NCBI RefSeq assembly: GCF_001550135.1 | Contig: NZ_LRUE01000015.1 | Location: 310,001-374,000 of the forward strand | Length of the DNA: 64,000 bases | Direction: 5' to 3' | DNA from: Pseudoalteromonas shioyasakiensis | Lineage (GTDB): Bacteria > Pseudomonadota > Gammaproteobacteria > Enterobacterales > Alteromonadaceae | In this document: one piece after another, positions 54,889 to 63,853 of the stretch | How positions within the stretch are numbered: position 1 is the first letter of the stretch | Layout: each line of letters begins with the position of its first letter | Made by a program: the position numbers and the translations under genes | Notes under the pieces: model-generated | What the model saw: only the letters and a program-made list of their open reading frames with translations | Database searches by the model: none | What the model was told of the DNA's origin: nothing

Positions 54889-56157
54889 ATGAAAAAGACA
54901 GCTCTCGCTATTAGCCTAGGCCTAGCTTGCCTAACCTCTTTAAATACCTACGCAACAACCTACTTATCGGCAAAAGCCATGGTAGATGTAAATTCAGGTA
55001 AACTGATTAAATCACCACTTATCAGTATAGATAACGGTCAAATTACAGCTGTACAAAGCAATAAACAGCCTAGCTTAAAAGACGGCGATAAGCATATTCA
55101 ATTACCAGAACTGACTTTGGTGCCAGGTTTAATGGATATGCATGTGCATTTAACGAGCGACCCTACCGTGCCGCGCAGTGAGCGAATTGGTCAATCGATT
55201 CCGCGCAAAGCAATTAAAGCGGCGCATTTTGCCGAAAAAACACTGTATGCAGGTTTTACAACGCTGCGTAACTTAGGCGCAGAAGGCTACAGCGTGATTG
55301 CAGTACGCGATGGCATTAACGCAGGCGACATTGTTGGCCCACGTATTTGGGCGGCTGGCCCGTCTTTAGGTGTTACTGGCGGTCACTGCGATAACAACCG
55401 TTTACCACCAGAAATGAAATACACCGCCGAAGGCGTTGCTGATGGCCCATGGGCTGTGCGCGCTAAAGTGCGTGAAAACATTAAGTACGGTGCCAATGCT
55501 ATTAAGTTTTGTGCTACAGGCGGGGTATTTTCAAAAGGCACAAAAGTCGGTATTCAACAATATAGCCAAGACGAAATGAACGCCATTGTTGACGAAGCTC
55601 ATTTACGTGGCCTAACCGTTGCAGCCCATGCGCACGGTACCAGTGGTATTAAAGCAGCCATTGTTGCTGGTGTAGACAGTGTTGAGCACGTTAGCTTTGT
55701 CGATGACGAAGCCATTAAACTTGCCAAAAAACACGGCACTTGGTTCTCAATGGATATTTACAACACTGAGTACACGCTTGCCTTTGGCGAACAAAACGGG
55801 GTTGCAGAAGAAAACCTTAACAAAGAACGCCAAGTATCTAAAAAGCAACGTGATAGCTTTAGTCGTGCAGTAAAAGCAGGCGTAAACATGGTGTTTGGTA
55901 CTGATGCAGCGATTTACCCTCATGGCGATAACGCGAAGCAGTTCTCGCGTATGGTTGAATTTGGTATGACACCACTGCAAGCCTTACAGTCTGCCACCAT
56001 CAATAGCGCTAAACTGCTAAAAATGGATGATCAACTTGGGCAAATCAAAAGCGGTTTCTTAGCCGATATTATCGCCGTTAAAGGCAATCCGCTTGAAAAC
56101 ATTGCAGTACTTGAAGATGTACAATTTGTTATGAAAGACGGTAAAGTTTTTAAATAA
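54889..56157 (+). CDS. Exported metal-dependent amidohydrolase (Xaa-Pro dipeptidase / imidazolonepropionase-like)
   Basis: A 422-residue amidohydrolase with a signal peptide (residues 1-22, ending TYAT). The metal site residues are visible: MDMHVHL (HxH), GANAIKFCATGG (carbamylated Lys), AAHAHGTSG and VEHVSF (His ligands) and FGTDAAIYPHGDN (Asp). These fit the secreted aryldialkylphosphatase/Xaa-Pro dipeptidase clade (Sgx9260-like). Substrates are probably dipeptides. It is unlikely to be the missing HutI because it is exported and distant from hutHU. Confidence 0.88.
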   Translation: MKKTALAISLGLACLTSLNTYATTYLSAKAMVDVNSGKLIKSPLISIDNGQITAVQSNKQPSLKDGDKHIQLPELTLVPGLMDMHVHLTSDPTVPRSERIGQSIPRKAIKAAHFAEKTLYAGFTTLRNLGAEGYSVIAVRDGINAGDIVGPRIWAAGPSLGVTGGHCDNNRLPPEMKYTAEGVADGPWAVRAKVRENIKYGANAIKFCATGGVFSKGTKVGIQQYSQDEMNAIVDEAHLRGLTVAAHAHGTSGIKAAIVAGVDSVEHVSFVDDEAIKLAKKHGTWFSMDIYNTEYTLAFGEQNGVAEENLNKERQVSKKQRDSFSRAVKAGVNMVFGTDAAIYPHGDNAKQFSRMVEFGMTPLQALQSATINSAKLLKMDDQLGQIKSGFLADIIAVKGNPLENIAVLEDVQFVMKDGKVFK

Positions 56158-56353
56158 GCTATTTTGCTGGCTTTGCATGAGTGGAGCCAGCAACCCTTCC
56201 TTGTATCTATATCGTAAACAAAATTTCCAATCATAAAACCAATTGTTAGCAACTTGTATCTAAATAAAGAAATTACCCAAAACAGATAAATAAAACTTGA
56301 AATGAAAATAGCTCGCATTATCATTGCCGAAAAATTTCGACAATTTACCTATA

Positions 56354-58765
56354 ATGACGACACATAAATACTCAATTTTAGCCCTTGCCTGCTTAAGCGC
56401 ATTCAATGCAAACGCCAACGATTTAGACTCAGTTGAACGTATCACCGTTTACGACAAACAAAACCGTGTAGTACTTGATTCGGGCCTTGCCACTAAATCA
56501 AATATGACCCTAATGGAAACGCCAGCCCCGGTTGTAGTTGTTGATCAAGAGCTTATCAACTCGCAAGGCGCAACAAACTTACAAGACTTAGTGCGTAACA
56601 TCAGTGGTGTAACCCAAGCCGGTAATAACTACGGTATTGGCGATAACTTAGTGATCCGCGGTTTAGGTGCAAACTATACATACGATGGCATGTACGGCGG
56701 TGCAGGCCTAGGTAACACTTTTAACCCAACACGCTCAATGACCAATGTTGAATCTGTAGAAGTTCTTAAAGGCCCTGCAACTGGCTTATATGGTATGGGT
56801 AGCGCAGGTGGTGTTATCAACCTTATTGAAAAGAAACCACAATTTACTGAAAAACACACCGTTAATGCCGAGCTTGGTCAATGGGATAGCTACTCATTAG
56901 GCTTTGATCGCACAGCAGCATTAACCGACAATCTTGCTTATCGCGTTAACGCAAAAACCGCACGCAGCGATGGTTACCGCGATTTAAAAGACGACCGTGA
57001 TGAAATTTATGGCGCGTTAAAATACGTATTAAGCGACAAACAAGACATCATGATTTCTGCCGCTTATATCAAAGATGCCATTGCCGTTGATTCAATTGGC
57101 CACCCTATTCGTATTTTTAACAGCGACTCAGTGAATGGCAAAACCGCAGGTGAAGTAACCGCTGCCGATTTAATTAACGACGCAACGGCACAAGGCCTGC
57201 AACTAACCGATCAGCAACGTCAGCAATTAGCAGACTCACTGGCAGCAAATGATGGTTTAACACCTTATACCTTTGGTCATAATGGTATTATCTCGCCAAT
57301 GGCAAATGATAACGAAGGCGAAGAGCTGCGCTTTAAGTTAACCCATAACTACTTCATTACTGATAATTTATTTTTAAATCAGCAACTACAATACCGTAAT
57401 TACGAATCAAGCTTTGCCCGCCAAACGGGTGCTTATAACTATGTTTATTGGAACCGCAGAGGCGTGATCAATGCCGACCCACGCGCTCCTTTAGTGGTTG
57501 ATGACGAACTTTACCCATTTGCCGCTCGTCGCCAAGAATACCGCCAAGTAGAAGCTGACGAAAAATCATGGCAATACTTTGCTGACTTGCGTTATGACTT
57601 TAGCTTTGCCGGAATTGATAACGAGCTACTTGTAAACGCTAACTACGAAGACCGCGATATTCGTTTTAAACAATACTCAATTTACGATGCCGACAAGGTT
57701 ATTAAAAACAAAGATGGAGAGGTTATTTACCAAGGTCAATTACCTTACATTTTTGATATTCGTAACCCGAGCTGGGGCGAAGGTAGTTTTTTTGATTACG
57801 ACCCGCTAAAAACCAGCGATTACAACAAAAAGGTTCAGGCTTGGGGTGTAGGTATTCAACATGTTGCCTATATTCACGACACATTCACTACCCGTGTAGG
57901 TGTTGCGTTTAACCGTATTAAACAAAGCTACGAACACTTTGGTGTTGATGCGCGCTACCGCGCTAGTGCCGCCGAGCCAACGCCAGAAGCAGATACATCA
58001 GACAGCGGTATGACCTACAACCTAGGTGCAACCTACAAACTGAGCGATGATATTTCGTTCTTTGTAAACCACTCTAAAGGTCGTACAGCTTACAGCGTAC
58101 TTGGCAGTGTATCGGGTAACGAAGCAGACCGCGATGACGCCGAGTCAGTCAGTAACGACATTGGTATGCGTGTAAAAGCCTTTGACGATCAACTACTAGC
58201 CTCACTGGTGGTATTTGATAGTGCCCGTACAAACCTTGAGTATGCCAACCCAGATTACGAAGCCGGTGTATCTGATGCTTCAGTACCAAAAAGCTTTTAC
58301 GATGGTGAAGAGCAAACCAAAGGTGTTGAGCTTGATTTAAATGCTGATTTAAACGAGCAGTGGAAACTTAACGTAAACGCGGTGTATCAAGACGCCCGCG
58401 ATAAGAAAAACCCTAACTCATCATCTTTCGATACTCGTCAAAAAGGTGTGCCTTATGTAACAGCAAGCAGCTGGTTAAGCTATGACGCTAAATGGTTTGA
58501 TTTAGCCGAGCCACTGACAATTAACGCAGGCGTGCAATATGTTGATGACCGCAGCACAAACTCAACCTCGTTTGGTATTCCTGATGGCTACGTACCAAGC
58601 TACACGGTTTACGACGCCGCCATTAAATACCAAACAGATGATTGGAAACTACAGTTAAACCTAAATAACTTGTTTAACAAAACCTATTATTCAAAAGCAA
58701 TGTTCTTAGGCGGAATGCCAGGAGAAGAACGTAATGCTAAATTAACCTTTAGCTACACACTTTAA
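56354..58765 (+). CDS. TonB-dependent siderophore receptor (FhuA-like)
   Basis: An 803-residue receptor. The signal peptide ends near residue 19 (NANAND). The plug carries TPAPVVVVDQELINSQGA, IGDNLVIRGLGANYTYDGM and VEVLKGPATGLYGMGSAGGVINLIEK, shown here in parts. The barrel ends in LTFSYTL. It fits the TIGR01783 siderophore-receptor type. ATG 56354 is preferred over TTG 56324 because it directly starts the signal peptide; the ribosome-binding site is weak. No good Fur box is seen upstream, only one half-site (ATTATCATT near 56317). Confidence 0.92.
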   Translation: MTTHKYSILALACLSAFNANANDLDSVERITVYDKQNRVVLDSGLATKSNMTLMETPAPVVVVDQELINSQGATNLQDLVRNISGVTQAGNNYGIGDNLVIRGLGANYTYDGMYGGAGLGNTFNPTRSMTNVESVEVLKGPATGLYGMGSAGGVINLIEKKPQFTEKHTVNAELGQWDSYSLGFDRTAALTDNLAYRVNAKTARSDGYRDLKDDRDEIYGALKYVLSDKQDIMISAAYIKDAIAVDSIGHPIRIFNSDSVNGKTAGEVTAADLINDATAQGLQLTDQQRQQLADSLAANDGLTPYTFGHNGIISPMANDNEGEELRFKLTHNYFITDNLFLNQQLQYRNYESSFARQTGAYNYVYWNRRGVINADPRAPLVVDDELYPFAARRQEYRQVEADEKSWQYFADLRYDFSFAGIDNELLVNANYEDRDIRFKQYSIYDADKVIKNKDGEVIYQGQLPYIFDIRNPSWGEGSFFDYDPLKTSDYNKKVQAWGVGIQHVAYIHDTFTTRVGVAFNRIKQSYEHFGVDARYRASAAEPTPEADTSDSGMTYNLGATYKLSDDISFFVNHSKGRTAYSVLGSVSGNEADRDDAESVSNDIGMRVKAFDDQLLASLVVFDSARTNLEYANPDYEAGVSDASVPKSFYDGEEQTKGVELDLNADLNEQWKLNVNAVYQDARDKKNPNSSSFDTRQKGVPYVTASSWLSYDAKWFDLAEPLTINAGVQYVDDRSTNSTSFGIPDGYVPSYTVYDAAIKYQTDDWKLQLNLNNLFNKTYYSKAMFLGGMPGEERNAKLTFSYTL

Positions 58766-59170
58766 TTGTGAATTGATAGCAAAAAGTTTGAAGAGAAGAC
58801 TGGTTTGTGTCAAATCGACTACGGTACTAACTCGTTTATATGCCAAAATGAGTAAACGAAAATGTTCAGAGGGTGGCTTAGAGCGTTCAAGAATAGTTCT
58901 TAGTGAATACTTTCGAGTGGACATATAGCCTACAATGTAATTTAAATAAGGGGATTGAGTTTTCATTTTCAATCGCTCACATAGTCAAGGAAACGACCCA
59001 ATCGCGCGTTTTATACATCCAAGATAAGCAAGATACGCTGGATTTTATTAACACTGGCAATTAGTTGACAAATTTGTTAATAATTAACCAGCGGGCTAAG
59101 TTAAGGTAAAAAGCGCGCAATTAGCTCGCTATAAGAATGTTAGTTGTTACATTAAACACCGGAGGTTTAA
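58766..59170. other. 405-base gap without a recognisable gene
   Basis: No convincing reading frame is present. A 76-codon minus-strand frame overlapping the receptor end has no ribosome-binding site or recognisable sequence. The right part is AT-rich and ends in a strong GGAGG before the gene at 59171. Composition changes here from the receptor's even codon use to the AT-rich accessory patch. Confidence 0.5.
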
Positions 59171-59671
59171 ATGAAAGATTATTCAATTTATGTTTCAATG
59201 CTCGCCTTACTACTATCATTTTATACGTGGTATAGTCAAAAGCGTGATGCTCGAGCGAATGTTACATTTACACATAGGTTATTATTGAACTCAAAGAATT
59301 TAAGAATAACGTTAACAAACCTAAGTACTAAGCCCTTAAATATCATTGAAGTAAAGTACGCATCTAAATCATCAGTAATAGACAGAAAAATTAGTTTAAA
59401 GTCTAGTTTACAAATTCAACCTGGGGTCAGTGTTGATATTGATATCGATTTAGAGAAAGAATCTGAGTATTTAGATGGGGTGACTGAATTCGAATTTATC
59501 TCATCAGTAGGTGTAAAACATATTTATAAACTTCAGCACCCACTTACTGTTGATCTTCAAATTGAATATTTAAAACTGGCAGCAACTTCTTTCGAGACAA
59601 TAGATAAAGAACATAAAAAAGCTCAGACTGAACTCATAAATAATCTTGATCCAAATATTACCAATAACTAA
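59171..59671 (+). CDS. Membrane-anchored hypothetical protein, accessory patch
   Basis: I do not recognise this 166-residue protein. It has one N-terminal helix (residues 4-20, IYVSMLALLLSFYTWYS) and then a beta-rich domain with an Ig-like run (LRITLTNLSTKPLNIIEVKY, FEFISSVGVKHIYKL). A GGAGG lies 6 nt before ATG 59171. Codon use is AT-rich. The layout, an anchor helix plus a beta domain with LTN or VTN near its start, is shared with the protein at 60516. Confidence 0.65.
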   Translation: MKDYSIYVSMLALLLSFYTWYSQKRDARANVTFTHRLLLNSKNLRITLTNLSTKPLNIIEVKYASKSSVIDRKISLKSSLQIQPGVSVDIDIDLEKESEYLDGVTEFEFISSVGVKHIYKLQHPLTVDLQIEYLKLAATSFETIDKEHKKAQTELINNLDPNITNN

Positions 59672-59790
59672 CTTTTAAAAAGTTGGCTTTAGGCTCGCTC
59701 TTGCTTCGCTTATATTAACCAACGATTTTTTGCTTCTCAATGGGCGTCAGCATTATTTTTAGTTCCGAGTTAACTAGGGTATTTAATAAA

Positions 59791-59939
59791 ATGTCGACAA
59801 AAAAATATTATTCGTTCTGATACTGGTCTTTATTGCTGGCTTTATATCAAGCCAAGTAGCCGACCTTTCTATCCCACAATACGCAGTTACTTTTATGGCC
59901 ATGATTAGTGGCTTTGTGGCAGTAGCTTTAAATAGGTGA
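59791..59939 (+). pseudogene. Small membrane protein broken at an A7 run (or read by -1 frameshifting)
   Basis: ATG 59791 opens M-S-T-K-K and then meets a stop at 59818-59820. The -1 frame continues ILFVLILVFIAGFISS, QVADLSIPQYAVTF and MAMISGFVAVALNR, two clear membrane helices, and stops at 59937-59939. The switch point is A-AAA-AAA (59799-59805) in the exact phase of a -1 slippery heptamer. One extra A would also restore the frame, giving a 49-residue protein. A weak AGGG lies 11 nt upstream. The next small gene starts 7 nt downstream. Confidence 0.6.
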
Positions 59940-59945
59940 AAGCAC

Positions 59946-60161
59946 TTGGATGACCTTAATTTAACACGCAAAAAAGATGCAACTTTAGAGTATATAAAAT
60001 ATTTTAGCGAGTACCGTTCAGCTCTGCTTAACTTGATTGAGCCCGCTGTAAAAGAAGAAACATTTCATTCTAATTTAATGGAAGCAACCAAGAATATGAT
60101 CGCCTCCCTAAATAAGTTTCATGTCGTATCTAAAGATTTAGTATCTGTTAAAATAGAATAA
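59946..60161 (+). CDS. Small helical hypothetical protein
   Basis: A 71-residue protein with no recognised family, charged and helical (KKDATLEYIKYFSEYRSALL, NLMEATKNMIASLNKFH). It probably starts with TTG 59946 behind GGTGAA, 7 nt after the frame-broken membrane gene, so coupled translation is likely. A membrane peptide plus small soluble partner resembles many accessory pairs, but no function can be assigned. Confidence 0.5.
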   Translation: MDDLNLTRKKDATLEYIKYFSEYRSALLNLIEPAVKEETFHSNLMEATKNMIASLNKFHVVSKDLVSVKIE

Positions 60162-60186
60162 AAAAAACGCTCAGCTAGTAACGCTA

Positions 60187-60387
60187 ATGATAAATTTCAA
60201 AGCTAAATCTAATGAATATGGCGAAGATAAAGCGGCATTACTTAAGTGGTTTGTAGATGAAGATATAGGATCTAAACTCAATATCATAAGGTATGAGGTA
60301 ATCTTACTGATCAACTCTGAGGTTGGTGACGGCTCAGGCACTGATAGTTTTAAATCAGCAATTGAGTCAAATAATGCTTTTTTTTAA
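60187..60387 (+). CDS. Doubtful small hypothetical frame
   Basis: A 66-codon frame (begins MINFKAKSNEYGEDKAALL) with no visible ribosome-binding site. Its sequence looks protein-like (LLKWFVDEDIGSKLNIIRYEVILL) and it lies 25 nt after the preceding small gene. It may be a real small gene or the remnant of a longer one. Confidence 0.35.
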   Translation: MINFKAKSNEYGEDKAALLKWFVDEDIGSKLNIIRYEVILLINSEVGDGSGTDSFKSAIESNNAFF

Positions 60388-60515
60388 TTTCGGACCTCTC
60401 CAAATAGAATGCTAACAAATCACTAATCTCAGAGATTTTATTCGCTAAGCTCTCCAAATTCTGGTGAGAGGGGGAGGTAGGGCTAACTTAGTTTTCAAAT
60501 AGCTTAAGGCAACGA

Positions 60516-61418
60516 ATGCAAAATTTTGATTTCATAAACTCGGATTTAATATCCATATTTTCAGCATGTGTCGGAGTTCTTTCCATTGCTGTTGCGATAT
60601 ACTTCGCAAGGAAGACTCACAACTATCAGAAACAAATTGCAGAATCCCAAGGTGTATTTAAAAAAGGGGATATAAAGCTTTCTATTTTCAACTTGGATAA
60701 AGACTTAAATGGTGGCTTCCTAGACTACCTCTTTATAGCAGGGCCGATAAGGAAAGATACCATTTCATATCTACCATTTCCGATTCAAGTTACTAATGAA
60801 GGTTCTAAATCAGTTAATGATATTGAAGTTATGACTCGAATTCATAGGAGCTTACGTGTAGTTAATAGTCAAGATATGGGGGTAAAGTTATCTTCAACGG
60901 TGAAAAATATTAGATATAGCTATAATGATTCTGGTAATCACCAAATAAGCTCTCTTTATATCGACAGTATTAATCCTAAGCTTTCGGTTAATTTTGAGGA
61001 TGGTTTCTTACTCAAAGATGCACTTCCAATATTTATGGATATTAAAAATGAGATAAATTTATCCTTTCACTTTATTGCATCAACACAGTTGACTATGAAT
61101 CTATACATGAAAGATGAAGAGCCAATTATGCGTAATTTAAAGGTCGTAGTTATTGACACTTCAGAATCTACATTGAAGCACCAGCTTAATCAATATAATA
61201 AAGCTATGGAGCAGTCCTATAAAAAGCCTAGTTTTTTCAAATGGCTTTTGGGGTCGAAAAATAACATAAAAAAGTTTACGCTGTTAGAGTTTGATAAAGA
61301 AAGCTATTTAGATAGTAATTCGGGCCTCTCTAAAATTGATTTAACTAGTGTAAATGCTACTTCTGGATTTTTTAATATAAACGGAACTATACATTCACAT
61401 TATCAATGGAATAAATAA
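60516..61418 (+). CDS. Membrane-anchored hypothetical protein, accessory patch
   Basis: I do not recognise this 300-residue protein. One helix at residues 11-30 (LISIFSACVGVLSIAVAIYF) is followed by a short basic segment (ARKTHNYQKQ) and a beta-rich domain with FPIQVTNEGSKSVNDIEV. The C-terminal region is Lys-rich. An AAGG lies 6 nt before ATG 60516. The layout matches the 166-residue protein at 59171. Such anchored beta proteins are common in mobile and defence patches, which is context rather than proof. Confidence 0.65.
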   Translation: MQNFDFINSDLISIFSACVGVLSIAVAIYFARKTHNYQKQIAESQGVFKKGDIKLSIFNLDKDLNGGFLDYLFIAGPIRKDTISYLPFPIQVTNEGSKSVNDIEVMTRIHRSLRVVNSQDMGVKLSSTVKNIRYSYNDSGNHQISSLYIDSINPKLSVNFEDGFLLKDALPIFMDIKNEINLSFHFIASTQLTMNLYMKDEEPIMRNLKVVVIDTSESTLKHQLNQYNKAMEQSYKKPSFFKWLLGSKNNIKKFTLLEFDKESYLDSNSGLSKIDLTSVNATSGFFNINGTIHSHYQWNK

Positions 61419-61485
61419 AGTCCTAACAATTTAAATTAGTGAACTTGAAGGTGTATATGCACTCTGTCTTACGAAAGCCCCGTAA

Positions 61486-61851
61486 ACCTATCATCATTGG
61501 AAGGTATTTTCTTCTGGCTCTAACGGAACATGTATAGTCTTTGACCGTGAGAAAATTTATTGCTGCTATAGAAAGATTAATGGAGTGTCAGCCAAACCTT
61601 TTAAATATAAAACCATTAGTGAAATGCATAGTGTATCCTTATCAAAAGACGATTTGCCATTTTTAAAGCGCTCCCTATACAGTGATGAGTGTGAATTTCG
61701 TTTATTTAGTGCCCCTTCAAAATCAAAAAATGGAGTACTAAGATTAGCTATTCCGAAAATCACAGTTAGTCAAATAAGCTTGAGTCCTTGGTTGCTCAAA
61801 TCAGTGGTTACCCATGTGAAGCAATTACTAAAGGGCATAACCCATGCCTGA
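61486..61851 (+). pseudogene. DUF2971-like C-terminal remnant
   Basis: The frame is open from 61486 to 61851 and reads HHWKVFSSGSNGTCIVFDRE, then KPFKYKTISEMHSVSL, ECEFRLFSAPS and LRLAIPKITVSQISLS. This matches the middle and end of DUF2971 proteins: an HW..FS.G..G.CI.FD core followed by an E.R motif. The N-terminal third with LYRY and FNDPFD motifs is missing, and a TAA lies directly upstream in frame at 61483-61485. No full-length start exists, so the gene is 5'-truncated. DUF2971 genes are frequent in accessory and defence islands. Confidence 0.6.
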
Positions 61852-61970
61852 CCATAAACTCATGAATGTCCAAAAACGAGTTTCTCGGAATTATCGTTCA
61901 AAGCAAACCTTTGCGCATCTACTAATTCCAGTTACGTAACATGCTAGACAAGATCTTCATTTGTCATTAT

Positions 61971-62015
61971 AAAAACTGTCAGATTCAATTGAGTCACTCA
62001 ACCAAACCTGACAGT
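61971..62015 (-). terminator. Probable terminator of the alcohol dehydrogenase gene
   Basis: The stem ACTGTCAG (61975-61982) pairs with CTGACAGT (62008-62015), and the loop contains a small TTGAGT/ACTCAA hairpin. On the minus strand five T follow. Confidence 0.6.
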
Positions 62016-62034
62016 AATAGTTAATTAACCTAGC

Positions 62035-63045
62035 TTAAAGCGTCATTACGATTCGGCCAGTGATGTCGCCTTTTAGCATGTCGTCAAATATATCGTTGAT
62101 ATCTTCTAGGCGTTTTTCTTCAATTATGGCCTTAACTTTACCTTTAGCAGCAAAGTCTAAGCATTCTTGTAAGTCTTTACGCGTACCAACGATTGAGCCT
62201 ACAACAGACACACCATTTAACACGGTATCGAAAATTGGCAATGGCATATCTTCGGGTGGTAAACCTACAAGTACGCATTTACCGCCACGGCGCACGCTTT
62301 TATAAGCTTGCTCAAAACCGGGTTTTGATACAGCTGTACACACAACACCATGTGCCCCGCCCACTTGCTCAAAAATGGTTTCTGAAGGCACTTGCTTCAT
62401 AAAATCTATGGTGATGTCTGCGCCAAGCTCTTTGGCTAATGCCAACTTGCTCTCGCCGGTATCAACGGCAATCACATTAAAACCCATTGCTTTTGCGTAC
62501 TGCACTGCTAAATGGCCTAGGCCACCAACACCGACAATTGCCACCCAATCACCCGCTTTTGCATCGGTCACTTTAAGCGCTTTATAGGTAGTAACCCCAG
62601 CACAAAATAGTGGTGCGGCTTCTGCAAACCCTAATCCTTCAGGAATTTTCACCACGTAATCACCATGGGCTACACAGTACTCGGCGTAACCACCATCGAC
62701 TGAATATCCTGTGTTGTGCTGCTCAAGGCATAAAGTTTCTTTACCTTCTAAACAAAACTCACAATGACCACAGGCGCTGTATAACCAAGGAACACCGACA
62801 CGGTCGCCTACAGATAAGTGTTTAATGTTTGCGCCTACTTTTTCGATAGTACCCACCCCTTCATGGCCCGGCACTAATGGCATTTTTGGTTTGACTGGCC
62901 AATCTCCATGACAAGCATGTAAATCTGTGTGGCACACTCCACATGCGGCAATTTTAACTAGCACATCGTTAATTCCCACCTCTGGGCATGGGATATCTTC
63001 GATAGTTAATTTACCCTTGTACTCTTTATTTACTGCAGCTTTCAT
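62035..63045 (-). CDS. Zinc-dependent alcohol dehydrogenase (AdhP type)
   Basis: A 336-residue medium-chain dehydrogenase. Catalytic zinc ligands are in [16 protein letters not shown] (Cys36, His) and GHEGVGTI. The structural zinc is held by the four Cys of [15 protein letters not shown] (about 91-105), and NAD binds at [18 protein letters not shown] (about 167-184). It oxidises short-chain alcohols such as ethanol or works in reverse on aldehydes. It matches E. coli AdhP in length and motif spacing. A strong GGAGGAACG precedes ATG 63045. A GbsR/MarR regulator gene is divergent. Confidence 0.95.
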   Translation of the reverse strand: MKAAVNKEYKGKLTIEDIPCPEVGINDVLVKIAACGVCHTDLHACHGDWPVKPKMPLVPGHEGVGTIEKVGANIKHLSVGDRVGVPWLYSACGHCEFCLEGKETLCLEQHNTGYSVDGGYAEYCVAHGDYVVKIPEGLGFAEAAPLFCAGVTTYKALKVTDAKAGDWVAIVGVGGLGHLAVQYAKAMGFNVIAVDTGESKLALAKELGADITIDFMKQVPSETIFEQVGGAHGVVCTAVSKPGFEQAYKSVRRGGKCVLVGLPPEDMPLPIFDTVLNGVSVVGSIVGTRKDLQECLDFAAKGKVKAIIEEKRLEDINDIFDDMLKGDITGRIVMTL

Positions 63046-63295
63046 AACGTTCCTCCATGGTATTATTAGATTTCAGCCTATACGATAAACTTATTAACTG
63101 TCACTATTATTGATCCACATCAAATAGCTAATCACTGCGACATTTAATTAAACTTTTATTTAAATTCAATGGTTTAAATTTAAAATATGGCGTATCTACA
63201 CTTTAGTAGTAGCAGATTGCATAGTGGCTATTTCTTTTAGTTATACCCCGAGCGTGCTAGCATTTAATTTCTGAAATTTTTGAATACTAAAAATT

Positions 63296-63853
63296 ATGAG
63301 CCTATCTGAAAAAAACTTAGCTTTTGTTATGCACTGCGGTGAAATGGGTAGCCGTTGGGGCTTTAACCGCACCATTGGTCAAATGTGTGGATTATTAACC
63401 ATTACTAAAGAGCCAATGACCGCCAATGAAATTGCCGATACCTTAAGTATCTCGCGCGGAAACGTAAGTATGGGTATTAAAGAGCTACAGTCTTGGCGCT
63501 TAATTAAAGTGCATCATATTCCCGGTGACCGTAAAGAATACTACGGCCCTGCTGGCAGCATTTGGGATATGGCCAACCGCGTATTCGAAGAGCGTAAAAA
63601 ACGCGAGATAGACCCAACCCTTAGCCTGCTTCGCGATAACATTTTAGAAGAAGCCCACACTGATGATGAGCGCTTTGCTCAGCAGCAAATGCAAGAAATT
63701 CACGACCTACTCGAAACTGTAACCAAGTGGTCAGCAGAGCTACAACGCTTAAGCCCTGAGCAGCTTCAAAGCCTAATGAAACTAGGTTCTGGCATTGGTA
63801 AAGTGCTTGATTTTAAAGACAAGATTTTGAAAAAGCCGGGGAAAGGGGAATAA
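63296..63853 (+). CDS. GbsR/MarR-family transcriptional regulator
   Basis: A 185-residue regulator: the N-terminal GEMGSRWGFNRTIGQ (about residues 14-28) and the winged helix TANEIADTLSISRGNVSMGIKELQSWRLI, quoted across about 42-70, are typical of GbsR-type proteins. In Bacillus GbsR represses choline-to-glycine-betaine genes. Here the divergent alcohol dehydrogenase gene, 250 bp away, is a possible target. A 22-bp repeat array starts at the base after its TAA. Confidence 0.9.
   Translation: MSLSEKNLAFVMHCGEMGSRWGFNRTIGQMCGLLTITKEPMTANEIADTLSISRGNVSMGIKELQSWRLIKVHHIPGDRKEYYGPAGSIWDMANRVFEERKKREIDPTLSLLRDNILEEAHTDDERFAQQQMQEIHDLLETVTKWSAELQRLSPEQLQSLMKLGSGIGKVLDFKDKILKKPGKGE

Noticed and set aside
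54889..56157. Amidohydrolase as the missing imidazolonepropionase HutI
   Set aside because: It has a signal peptide and motifs of the exported dipeptidase clade and is 40 kb from hutHU.
56308..56326. Fur box before the third receptor gene
   Set aside because: One half (ATTATCATT) is good, but the other half does not match.
58742..58972. 76-codon minus-strand frame overlapping the receptor end
   Set aside because: No ribosome-binding site or protein-like motif; overlaps a conserved gene end.
58990..60515. Gaps between small accessory genes read as integron attC sites
   Set aside because: AACTAAC and GTTAG-like strings occur, but no pair fits the RYYYAAC/GTTRRRY core with a folded spacer, and no integrase is visible.
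63040..63058. AACGTTCC string at the adh start as a fourth sugar operator
   Set aside because: It is half of the palindrome only and is explained by the GGAGGAACG ribosome-binding region.
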